Shown here one piece after another: positions 29,495 through 40,500 of a DNA stretch of 64,000 nucleotides. This DNA is from Adiantum capillus-veneris. Its lineage: Eukaryota; Streptophyta; Polypodiopsida; Polypodiales; Pteridaceae. The DNA lies in contig CM043958.1 of NCBI GenBank assembly GCA_014529385.2, forward strand, positions 120,744,817 through 120,808,816. Direction: 5' to 3'. The notes beneath the pieces are model-generated. The model was not told the DNA's origin. It did no database searches and saw only the letters and a program-made list of their open reading frames with translations. Both the position numbers and the translations under genes were made by a program. The first letter of the stretch is position 1. Every line of letters starts with the position of its first letter.

Positions 29495-31027
29495 TTATGA
29501 AAAGTGTCCTCCCTTTTTGGAACATTGTATGCAATAGGCTTCAATCGGTTTGAGGTTTTTTTCAAGCTCTCGACATTCATTTTTCCAATGATCACCAGCA
29601 CCATAGTTATGATAGGTCCATGTTCTTGGCTTCACATGGGTCTTACCATGGGAGGTTTGACACCTTGATATAGCTACATAATACATTGGTGCGAGCTCTG
29701 GTGGAGCATAAGTCGCGGGTTCCTCCATTGGTGGTGGATGTGGATTATACCAATCTCCTTCTACCATTACAGTAGATGGACTAGGCTCTGCATAGGGTGT
29801 AGCAGGCACTAATGCTTGTTCACCTATGACTCCTTCGGAGTGCATGTACTTTACAGGCACTACATTATGTCCTGGATACGGATGTTGTTGTCCCAACATT
29901 GGTTGAGGTCTTTCCATAGCCATTGATGGTCTTTGAGCTTGGGCCATATTAGGTGATATTTGTACATGGGTTGTCCTTGTGGCCACGTGGGCACATACTG
30001 AACATTCCCATCATACTTTGGTCTGAAGTAGCACTCGTGGGTCTCATGGTTGGTCCATTTACCCTCAATTGCACACCATTTTTGTGGCCTAATTGGTTGT
30101 CCCTGTGGAGGTATCCCTTGTCCTGGTCCACTCATAGGTGCTTTTTGCATGTTGTTCATCATGTCGTTCATCCTTTTTAGCATATCTTCTATGGCTGAGA
30201 GTGGTGATGCAGTAGCCGTTCCCACTTGTGCTGGTTTAGTGGATGTTGTTTTCTCGCTTTGGTTATCCTTAGGGACATCTTCTTCATTGAAAATTTTGCA
30301 ATTGTTTTCTAAGTCAATAGCATCTGACACACACACTTCTAGGGTTGTATGCTTTTTACTATAGAGTATAGCATGAAGTTCTTTGTTTAGCAGTCCCTCC
30401 AGAAACAAATATACAAGTTGTTCTTCTACTAGTATCTCCAGCTTTGGGCATCTGGCAATGTATTGTTTCATTCGAGTTGCACAATTCCTAACAGACTCAC
30501 CATGTTTCTGTTTAAAGTTGTAGATTTGAGCTACCGTATTATGTTTGATCCCCATTTTGGAACAAGCAGCTACAAATCCTTGAGCTAATGTGTTCAAGTC
30601 CATGATTGACCTTGGTGGAATGTTTTGGAACCATATCAATGCTTTTCCTTCTAATGTCATTCCAAACCCCTCAAATTGATTATGGAAATTGAATATATGC
30701 TCTGCTCTTAGCACTTGCTTAAAGGTTGTGAAGTGGTCATATGGATCCCCTAATCCACTGTATTTTCTGACCCATTTCTGAAAATCAGCTGGTCTGACCC
30801 GTCTGTTTGGTTCAACTCCAGGTCTTCTGGCAGTTGGTCATGTTCCGAGTCCCTCAAACCAGTTTGTTGGAAATAGTGACTCATGTAGCCCTGGACTGGC
30901 CTTAGTGTCACCCAGTTTTCTACGTGATGAGGTGGTTTTTGGCTTCTTTACATTACTCTCAGATGATCCTTCATGATGTTCATCTCTTGGAATTGTTTCT
31001 GGTCCTTGCTCCAATATCCAATCCCGT
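29495..31027 (-). pseudogene. element C Gag, middle and zinc-knuckle part
   Basis: Minus strand from 31027 (where E was inserted) to 29495. Retrotransposon Gag core at 30714-30270: FNFHNQFEGFGMTLEGKALI, WFQNIP, YNFKQKHGESVRNCATRMKQ. A Pro/Gln-rich region follows, then two zinc-knuckle remnants near 29610-29495. In the first, both leading Cys are replaced (Tyr-His-Asn-Tyr ... His ... Cys). The second, CIQCSKKGGHFS, runs into a stop. A frame change lies near 29950. Gag would package the RNA. The Tyr-for-Cys changes are TGT to TAT, as expected for deamination of methylated cytosine on the other strand. Confidence 0.82.
31023..31027. repeat. left target-site duplication of element E (CCGT shared)
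   Basis: CCCGT precedes the LTR at 31028 and CCGTA follows the LTR ending at 45187. Four bases (CCGT) are shared, and the fifth is mutated or the LTR end is shifted by one base. Confidence 0.65.
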
Positions 31028-32162
31028 TGTGAGCGGGATGGAAACACACAAAATGTCTCTATGATCACTCGACACACACACTCTTGGGATGATACACACA
31101 CACACTATGGGGCACCACTCGGCTTACACAACCCACCTGGCCGAGACAGGGAACACACCGATGGAGTGAGGGGAGAGAGACTACCCATTTTCCCACTCCA
31201 CACAGAGAGACAAACACACACACACACACACACACACCCAAAAAACTCAGCTCAGAAGAGGAGAATTTTTATGTTTAGAGGGCCAACACCAATGGGGCAA
31301 ATAGCTCACACAATAAAGGTAAAATATGCCAGAAACAATCACATATTGGAGCAGAGGCTTCGCTCATAGGATAAAATTATAGAGCCAAAAAAGAAAAAAA
31401 ATAGTGAGGAATTTGGCAAAATGGACAGCGCCATCGCGTCCGGAACAGCCCAAAACCCTAGTCTGCAATGTCAAATTGCTCAAATCCAACCTCGGATGAG
31501 CAGTTTATGGCCAAAACATGCTTCAAAAATAGCAAAAACACAGTTGCAGTTGTTCCTCCTCCTCTCTCCAATTTTTTTTTTGGTCTTCTCTTAGGTTTTT
31601 CAGTTCCCACACTTAACTTTATTACTTGGGCACCTTTGGTCTTTTAGTTGACCTCAAACAAACCCCAAACAGGCCAAAAAGTGGCCTCGTAGTGCATAGT
31701 TGTCACCCTGCTACATCCATCCGCACACCTAGCACTCAACTTTTTCCAATAATGCATCTTACAACCATGTGAAGTGGCCCCCAAATACAGTTCTTATGAT
31801 GACCTTTTTCATTATTATCACAAGAAAACACCCACGTTGTGTGCTCGCTTACTCACGTGCAAGTATTGACCCATTCGACCTCCTGACGCCACTAGATGCC
31901 ATCTAACGCACCTGCTCATGTCGTCAGCCCGCAGATAGATTCCTCAAGAAGTTTTACGTGCTACAAACTCCTCATTATTATAGGGAAAACACACTGGTAT
32001 TGGTGATAGTGAAAATCGATGCACTATGTACATGTTGTCTTACTGTACACATGTGGGTCCCACGTAGCCACTTGGCTCTGGAAAATGGGCAATCCTTTAT
32101 TCGATACACCATGCATGTGTATATACATATTCACAGTCCCTTGCTCCAAAAAACTCCTAGCA
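31028..32162 (-). repeat. element E 3' LTR (1135 bp)
   Basis: The plus strand begins TGTGAGCGGGATGG and ends CTCCTAGCA. It is homologous over its length to 44038-45187 with frequent substitutions. It contains an (AC)n tract at about 31206-31237. Confidence 0.9.
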
Positions 32163-33351
32163 TAGTTTGCCCATCCCCTAGCCTGTTAGATCATTCATGA
32201 TCAGCAGCAGCAAAAAGAGATATGAGACTCTCCACGTCACAAGTCTCCTCATCCCTCACCAACATTACTTGCTCCACAGACAGCTCATCTTGCTCCACCA
32301 TCATTAACCTGGCATGATATAATTTAAGACGCAATCCATTTACCCTTGACTTATATAGGATTCCATCCAGGTTAGCCAGCTGATATGTACCATTTGGGAA
32401 ACACTCGACCACCTTAAAAGGGCCTTCCCACTTAATTTGAAACTTCTTTTGGAAGTGTTGTCCAGCTTATTGTTGTAGCGCAAAACCAAGTCATGCTTCT
32501 TGATACCCTTACTTTAGACCTTCTCATTTATCTTTTCCAAACCCTTATCTTGCATCTGCCCATAATGTTCCAATGCACTCATCCTATCCAGCTAAACCTC
32601 TTATAATTGTAAGAGTTTCTCTTTGAATGCATTACTAGACTGTCCAAGCAACTTCTCTAACATCTTCCACAGGCAATAGTGCTTCCTTTCCATATACCAA
32701 ATGAAATGGAGTAAACCATGTACCTGTCTTCACCAAAGTACGGTAAGCCCATAATGCACTAGGCAATTTCAAATCCCAATTCTTTCCTTGGTGCTCTGTT
32801 ACTTTTGAAAGAATTTGTACCAACTCACCATTGAATCTTTCATTTAAGCCATTACATTGGGGATAATAAGGAGTGGTATGATGGTGCCTAATCTTCATCT
32901 TTGCACATAAAAAGTCTAGAAGTTTAGCTCTAAATCATGGCCCCTTATCTGAAAGTAGCTCTAGTGGCACCCCAAACTTGCAACAGATTTCATCGTACAC
33001 AAATTTTGCCACATCCTTTGCGGTGATTTGTTTTACTGCTATAGCCTCTACCCATCTAGAGAGATAGTCCACTGCAGTCAAAATATAGCTTTTGCCCCTG
33101 CTTGTGATATGTAATGAGCCTATTGCATCACCCCACTTTTCAAGCACATAAAATTCCATAATGGTTTTTCGTAGCTTTGGCTTCAACACTCTCTTCCCAA
33201 ATGCTTGACACCTATTGCAAGACCTACACCAATGGTGAACATCCTTGTGCAAACTAGGCCATACATACCCCTCTTGCAAGATCTTATGCAAGGTGATCTT
33301 TAGAGAAAAATGGCCGCCACATGCACCTTCATGATTCTCTTCCAACACTCT
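32163..33351 (-). pseudogene. element E integrase
   Basis: Minus strand from 33351. The HHCC zinc domain reads NHEGACGGHFSLKIT ... HHWCRSCNRCQAFG, with VWPSLHKDVHHW between. The catalytic core has WGDAIGSLHI, TAVDYLSRWVEA and FGVPLELLSDKGP (33348-32935). A stop near 32934 is followed by TPYYPQCNGLNERFNGELVQ with the third catalytic residue (about 32870-32815). The first core Asp lies in the WGDAIGSLHI stretch, where gypsy integrases have D-x-x-GP. The C-terminal domain (32412-32191) has FPNGTYQLANLDG and ends AAADHE. At least two frame changes, near 32635 and 32413. Function would be cDNA integration. Confidence 0.85.
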
Positions 33352-33927
33352 TTAAAGCTCCTCCCGCCAACGTACATGTCTCAACACGAGATCGGCCACT
33401 TTCATGTATAAGACATCACCAATCAATTTGTACCTAGATGCTCTACGCACAAAACCATACTTCTTAGACTTTTGAATGTCCTTTGGAATGACTCCTGTTA
33501 GCAAAAGCTCCTCTTCTTGAGCCAAACTTTCCTGGCCATGATAAAGATATAAATTGGTCCTCAACACAAATAGCTCCCCAATCATGCTTTGAGTTTGTTT
33601 ATGTGTGTCTCCATTTAGAGCATGTTCAATGTGTCTGATGCTCCATGCTTCGAACTTTTTTAACAAGCCTTTAATTCTAAAACACATTTCCTTCAATGAG
33701 GTGTTCTTACTCTTCCACACACCCAGCACTTGCTTCACCACTAACAAGGCATCACCTTTTATGCTCAACCTTCTAATCCCATGCTTCAAACAAATGTGTA
33801 ATCCAGCTTTCAAAGTTGCATATTCAGCCTCATTGTTACTATGAGCATCCAATTTGAACCCTCTCTTGCATACTAGCTTTCCCTCTGGATCATAAAGTGC
33901 TATACCCCCTGAAGCCGCAGCATGGCT
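33352..33927 (-). pseudogene. element E second (archaeal-type) RNase H
   Basis: Minus strand. FFDGSYK (33950-33930, first catalytic Asp) is followed by a stop, then GGIALYDPEGKLV. The main block (33852-33352) has DAHSNNEAEYATLKAGLHI with the catalytic Glu, SIKGDALLVVKQVLG with the second Asp, and HIEHALNGDTHKQTQ at the position of the last acidic residue. This is the arrangement of the plant/archaeal RNase HI domain that Tat-lineage elements carry in addition to the usual retroviral-type RNase H. One stop and no other obvious damage. Confidence 0.8.
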
Positions 33928-35495
33928 CTATTTGTATGAGCCATCAAAGAACAACACATGTGCATTGCTGATCTGTGGCACTTCTTCAACTACCCTTCTC
34001 ACCACCTCTTCCTTAACAAGAAGGGGATTCTCCTTGTAAGTCAGCAAATCAGCTAGGGTAGCCCTTGTACTGTCTTCCACTAGGAAAGAGAACTCAAACT
34101 CTTGCAGCTCAATTACCCATTTCTTGACCACATTTGACATGTTAGTGCCATTAATTAACTGTGGCAAAAAGTCATAACTCGTCAAGAAAACAAAAGGTCG
34201 TGGTAGCAAGTAATGACGAAATCGTCGACAAGCAAATATTACACTGGCCATAACTAGCTCTACTTCTTACAAAAAACTTTTGCTACCAACTTCACTCGGC
34301 TTGCACAATACATTGGCCTCATATAATGCCTGCCCTTTCCCTTTTGCAATAGCATGGCTCCAATGGCATCATCCCCTACTGATGGATTTACATAAAACGC
34401 TTGCTCCCAATCAGGAGCCTGCATGGCTGACAACCCCCCTAACACCTCTTTCACCTCTTAAAACACTTCTTCACACTTGTCATCCCATTGAAATGGATCA
34501 TGCTTTTCCACTTGTTGTAATGGATAAAGGAGCTGTGAAGACAATGGAATAAACCGCGCCATGTACTTTACTTTGTGTATAAAGGTTGCCAATTGCTTTG
34601 TACTCGTAGGTGATGGAAGAAGAATAATAGACTTAACCTTGTCTGGATCAGCCTCAATGTCATTTTCTGACACCATGTGGCCCAATAACTTCACCCTTGG
34701 CTGTGATAGATGAAATTTCTTTGGATTTATTGTCCTCCACATTCATCATATAGAGCCAATACCATCTGCAGCTTCTCATGGTGTTCAACCCTACTGCTGT
34801 AGACACAAAAGTCATCCTTAAAAGCTTTAACACAACTACCAATGAATGGTGCCAATACCAATTTTCTCTCTCTTGATATAAGAAAGGTCCATTTGTCAAC
34901 CCAAATGGAAATGGAAATACCGTGTAACCATAACAATCCCACGGCGTAATGAAAGCTGCTTTGTTCGGTCTTTAAGAGCAATCTTCAATTGAAAATAGCC
35001 TGAAAAACCATCACACACATTGTACCTCTCGTAACCTGCCACTGAATCCAAGATCTAATCGATGAATGGAAGAGGATATGGGTTCTTCTTAGTGGCTGCA
35101 TTTAAGGGTTTAAAATCTACACAAATCCTCCATTTCCCATCCTTCTTTGGACTGACTACTAGTGGACTTACCCATTCTATGGTTTCCACTAGAGCTATGA
35201 ACCCTGCCTTCAATAACTTGTCCACCTCTTCTCTCAAGGCTTCCATCTGCATTTGACCCATCCTTATTAGCCTTTGCCGCACTGGCTTAGCACCTTCCTT
35301 CAGTTCTATATGCATGTCTTCTCCCTTGAACCCTCTAATCTCTTCATATGAAGTAATGAACAAATCAGGAAAACTAGCCAGCATGTGCAAATATATCTCC
35401 TTCTCCATAGCTGAGAGGTCTCCACTAATCATTTGTATCATCAAGTCCTGCTTCTTTGAAAATTCAACCTTGGTTTGCATCAGCCCTTCAATCAC
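33928..35495 (-). pseudogene. element E reverse transcriptase and first RNase H
   Basis: Minus strand. RT opens at 35495 with the linker DMHIELKEGAKPVRQRLIRM, then WVSPLVVSPKKDGKWRICVD and NAATKKNPYPLPFID (stop at 35055). The palm has KAFKDDFCVYSS (about 34835-34795), where the usual FMDD or FVDD is Phe-Lys-Asp-Asp. Connection sequence: KFHLSQPRVKLLGHMVS (34742-34458). RNase H: FYVNPSVGDDAIGAMLLQKG (34454-34260) and FACRRFRHYLLPRPFVFLTS (34251-33928), with Asp replaced at the usual D-A-S site (VNPSVGD). Several stops and frame changes. Domain order is canonical for gypsy elements. Confidence 0.85.
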
Positions 35496-35571
35496 TTCAT
35501 AAGGCCCTTCACTTTCATCTTCAACCTCATTTGCAAATGCAACTAAACCAGACTCTTGGATTTCTTTGCCT

Positions 35572-36188
35572 TCAAAAGAAATGCAACATCAACATCCTCA
35601 TTACTGCTTGTAGTACTATCACTGTCCTCATCAGTCTCACTGTGGAATAGTCTTCATCACTAGACTCATCCTCATCTTCATAAAGCTCTTCCAATACTTT
35701 CCTTGTGTCCATATTGTATAGCTTCTTGGCACCTGTCTTTCCATAGAGGCTAACTGTACCACGTCTCCAATCTTGAACAACTCCCACCGCACGTAACCAT
35801 GGTCTACCCAGTATAATAGGATATGCTCCCAACCCCGTTGGCATCACATGAAAATCAACCACCACCCTTGCATCATACGCCTCCACTTCTAAGCTCTTTA
35901 CAACACCCAAACATTTTACTTTTTGATGGTTGGCCAATCTGATCCGAAAACCTGACACCCCAATCACTCTAAGACCCATCTTCTCAACACATGAGTGTGT
36001 TATGACACATATCTGGGCTCCACTATCCACATAACCTTGTCCCATGTTTTTTCTTTGTGCCACACATCTACTATTGGGAAAATCTCTGGTAGCTCATCCA
36101 TCGCCAACACCTTTACTGAACCTCTCTTTGGCTCTTGCTCCATTGGGTTAACCATCCTCTTCCACTGTCGCTTTAGCTTAGGCACCAT
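35572..36188 (-). pseudogene. element E protease
   Basis: Minus strand. Retropepsin with an intact active site GYVDSGAQICVITHSCVEKM (about 36050-35990), FRIRLANHQKVKCLGVV, and AYPIILGRPWLRAVGVVQDW (about 35830-35770). An acidic linker follows (EELYEDEDESSDEDYSTVRL). The upstream frame 36188-36000 carries KRMVNPMEQEPKRGSVKVL. A frame change near 36055 joins them. Protease processes the Gag-Pol polyprotein. The Asp-Ser-Gly triplet and ILG motif are present, so this is one of the best preserved domains of E. Confidence 0.83.
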
Positions 36189-36229
36189 CTCTATGAGCTT
36201 CCCAAAAGTAACATCGGCTTTCCTGCTTG

Positions 36230-36700
36230 TCAGATCCTCCTTCGAGTCATACTTAATTGCCCATCCCCTAGTGGAAAATCCGAAACATGAAACTTGCGAC
36301 GAGCCCTTATTTTCCTCTTGGCCTTGACATCCTCGCCTTCATGGCTCTTTCCCTTCTTCTTGCTAGGACCTGGGGCACTTCTTCCTTCCTTATCCTGTAT
36401 GGTCCTCTTCCCAATAGGCATCACTAATGTATCCTCTAGCTTTGATTCCTTCTCCAAGGTGACCACGCTTATCACTTTTGTCTTTCCCTTTTCCTCCTGG
36501 GTTAATCCACTGGTTCCTTCTTCTCCCTTAATTTCAATTCCATAATCATTTGACCTGGTTAGCACCTGTCTTGGCAATGGATACATGTCTCTCCCCATCC
36601 TTGGTGGCTTATCACATTGCGAGCTGATGTGTCCCAACTCTCCACAATTATAACACGTAGGTGTCTGCCTCCAGAACCTACCATTGCTTTGTCCAACAGC
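36230..36700 (-). pseudogene. element E Gag, C-terminal part with zinc knuckle
   Basis: Minus strand immediately left of element F. It holds a CCHC knuckle, CYNCGELGHISSQC (about 36660-36615, complete), then KPPRMGRDMYPLPRQVLTRS and a Lys-rich, probably disordered tail. Together with 42227-43023 it forms the Gag gene that F interrupted; ATTCC at 36701-36705 and 42227-42231 is the duplicated target. Confidence 0.85.
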
Positions 36701-36705
36701 ATTCC
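36701..36705. repeat. left target-site duplication of element F (ATTCC)
   Basis: ATTCC here and at 42227-42231, directly outside both LTRs of F. Confidence 0.95.
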
Positions 36706-37457
36706 TGTTAGGAAATAAGACGTAGTTAAATAGATAATTGAGTAGATTACTTAATGGAGAGAGACAGATTTATATACACGAGATTATAGAGTAGAGAGAG
36801 AGAGAGAGTACACACAATATACGTGGTTCACCCAATGTGGGCTACGTCCACGGGAAAGCAGCCACTCAATGGCTTTAGTACTTCAAAACAAGAAGTAGTT
36901 TACAAAGGGATTATACACTTAATGGAGCTCCCGCCTTGCTTCACTCTCACCACCTCACACTCACCTTGTTGCATCAACTTCACACTATGAAATGTGTGTA
37001 GAAATGGCCTCCTTTTATAGGCCAAAAGGGTTGCCCTCTCTTATGAGAGACAGCCATGTGTAGTCGCCCTTGTGCGAATAAGTCCAAATCGGACCCTCCA
37101 ATCCGCCCATGTGTGGCCGCCCTTGAGAAGACAAGTCCGCTTTTGAATTCGGCCACCGGCCATTGACTTCCGACCACCGGCCATCGGCCATTGACTACCG
37201 TCCAACCGATCGGTTGTTTTCCGACCACTTTCCGGCCGCCGTCCGGCCATAATATTCCGGCGAAAAAGAATATTCCGGCGGAAAAAAAAAGTCTCGGGGG
37301 CCTTTAAAGTTGCCCCTGATTCTTGTCCGTGAAAATTTTGGTTTCCGGTGAGTGATTTTCCTTCACGCACGATGGCTTCTCCTCATAATGGGGGCCTTAC
37401 AAATGTGCGCTTTTACCACAGAAAATTACAAGGGTAAATCAGGCTCCATACTTAACA
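36706..37457 (-). repeat. element F 3' LTR (752 bp)
   Basis: TGTTAGGA...CTTAACA on the plus strand. Minus-strand TATA box near 37020-37013. GA repeat (about 36793-36808) longer than in the 5' LTR. Confidence 0.95.
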
Positions 37458-37470
37458 ATCTCCCACTTGG
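37458..37470 (-). other. element F polypurine tract
   Basis: The minus strand reads AAGTGGGAGAT directly before the 3' LTR. Confidence 0.8.
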
Positions 37471-37517
37471 AGACTGATCTCCAAACCAAACCTGTGACTG
37501 CTTTCCATTCTGGCTTC

Positions 37518-40500
37518 TTATCCTTGAATGCCGATTGAAGATGAGCAAAAGCTCAACTTCTCCTTGTTGACCACCTTTGTAAACATGTCTGCAGGATTTT
37601 CACTTGTATGCACCTTTCCTAGCTTTAGTTGTCCCTCTTCCAAAAGAGTGCGTATGAAGTGATATCTCACCTCAATGTGCTTTGTCCTTGAATGAAAGGC
37701 TGAGTTCTTCGCAAGATGGATAGCGCTTTGGCTATCACTGTACAAGACACAATTGTCTTGTTTGAATCCAAGCTCTTCTAAGAATCTGTGAAGCCACAGA
37801 ATTTCTTTGCTTGCCTCCGTCATTGCTACATACTCTGCTTCCGTGGTAGAAAGTGAAACCACTTTCTGTAGCTTTGAAGCCCAGCTTACTGCTGTGCCTC
37901 CAACCGTGAACACATAGCCAGTAGTGCTCCTTCGAGTATCTTTGCCGCCTGCCATATCTGCATCAGCATACCCTTCTAGAAAAATATCAGTTCCTCCAAA
38001 ATACAAAGCATTTGTTGTTGTCCCTTTTAGATACCTAAGTATCCACTTCACAGCTTGCCAATGCTCTTTACCTGGGTTGTCCATGAACCTACTCACAACT
38101 CCCACTGCATGTGCAATGTCTGGCCTTGTCCAGACCATAGCATACATTAAAGAACCTACCGCTGCAGCATATGGAACTTTAGACATATAGGCTATCTCCT
38201 CTTGTGTCTTTGGACACATATCCTTCGTTAGTTTAAAATGACCAGCCAAAGGTGTAGAAACTGGTTTTGCATTTTGCATTGCAAACCTTTCTAGTACCTT
38301 CTTGATGTAATCTTCTTGAGATAGCTTTATTGTCTTCTTCGTCCTGTCCCTTGATATTTTCATACCAAGTATCCTCTTTGCAGCACCTAAATCTTTCATT
38401 GAAAAAGATTTGGACAGCTCCTCTTTTAGGTCTTTGATGTCCTGCATGTTAGCACTTGCAATCAACATGTCATCAACATACAACATTAGGATGATGAATT
38501 TCCCATCTCCCAAATTCTCCGTGTAGACGCAGTGATCCGAGTTGCATCTTGTGAATCCAAGATCCAACATCCATCGATCAAACTTCAAGTACCATTGTCT
38601 TGATGCTTGCTTTAAACCATACAAGCTCTTCTTTAATCTGCAAACCATTTTCTCCTTACCTTTTACTTCATACCCCTTTGGTTGAAGCATGTAGATTTCC
38701 TCCTCTAAGTCACCGTGAGGGAATGCCGTATTTACATCCATTTGCTCGAGATTTAGATCATGAGCAGCCACAAGGCTTAAGACAAGCCTAATTGAGTTCA
38801 TTTTTACAACAGGAGAAAATATTTCATTGAAGTCAATACCTTTCTTTTGAGAAAACCCTTTTACCACAAGCCTAGACTTGTACCTTTTCTTCCCACCTTC
38901 TTCTTCCTTTAGCTTGTACACCCATTTGTTTTGAAGTGCCCGCTTACCTTTAGGCAACTCAACCAACTCCCATGTTTGGTTGCGATGTAGTGAGTCCATC
39001 TCCACTTGCATGCTCTTCGTCCATTCTTCTTTGGATTCATGTTGCATAGCTTCTTCATATGATTCCGGCTCTCCAGAATCTGAGATCAAGAGATGGTTGA
39101 AGGAAGGAACAAACCTTTCTGGAGGTCTACTTGCTCTTGTAGATCTTCGGGGAATAGGTTGAGGCTCCTCATTTGGTTGACGTTGTTGCACATTGTCACC
39201 GTTTGCAGTCCTTGAGTCTTCACCGTCCTCAAGCTCCATGTACTCATCACCTGTTTCTTTTGTTTGTTTTCTTTCCAAGTAATCTTTGTACATATTTTTT
39301 TCATTAAAAATTACATCCCTACTCCTTAAGATTTTACCATCTTCAGGATTCCATAGGCGATACCCAAAGTCTCCTTCTCCATAGCCAATGAATAAACACT
39401 TTTTGGACTTTGCATCTAACTTTGATCTTAGGCTTCTATCTATGTGCATGAAAGCCTCACACCCAAACACTTTGAGAAATGCATAATTCACCGGTTTACC
39501 TGTCCATGCCTCTTCTGGAACTCCCCCATCCAATGCCGTTGAGGGTGACCGATTGATTAAGTACACAGACGTACTTACAGCTTCTGCCCAAAGCTCAAGC
39601 GGTAGGCCTGCATGTAGCCGCATGCTTCGTGCTCGTTCCATGATTGTCCTATTCATCCTTTCCGAAATCCCATTTTGTTGAGGTGTCCTTGGGGTTGTCC
39701 TTTGCCTCCGAATGCCATTGCTAGCACAAAAGCTTTCAAAAGCTTGGGTGCAATATTCGCCTCCATTGTCGGATCTGAGGCATTTAACCTTGGTACCTGT
39801 TTCATTCTCCACAAAGGCTTTCCACCTTTGAAAAATGGAAAATACATCGGATTTATTCTTCATGACATAAACCCATGTTTTTCTAGTCGCATCGTCTATG
39901 AATGTTACATAGTACAATGAGCCACCAAGTGATGGTGTACTTGCAGGACCCCAAACATCAGAATGAACCAACTCAAGTTTTTTATTTTTTCTTTCATTTC
40001 CTGATTTTTGAAATTTTACCCTCTTTTGTTTACCATAAACACAATCTTCACAGGACTCTAAGTCCACTTCTTTCAAACCTGGTAGAAGCTTCTTTGTTTG
40101 AAGGATTTGCATTCCTTTGGCACTCATATGCCCAAGTCGGTAGTGCCACACCGCACTGTCAACTTCTGTAGTTGCTGCACAAGCTGAAGGTTGCGTGCTA
40201 ACAGTACACAAGTAAAGTGTACCGACTTTTTCACCCTTGGCAACCACCAAAGATCCCTTTGAGATCTTCCACCGTTTGTTTCCGAATGCAATGTTGTGAC
40301 CTTCATCGTCCAATTGTCCTGTAGAGATCAAATTTTTGCGAAGAGAAGGAACATGCCTAACATCTTTAAGCTTCCATTCATTTCCGTTAGCAGTTTTGAC
40401 AGAAACTGTACCTTTGCCGACAATCTCACAAGCTTCATCATCTCCCAAGTATACATACCCAAAATTACCTTTGGTGTAGTCTTGGAAATGTTGCTTGTGT

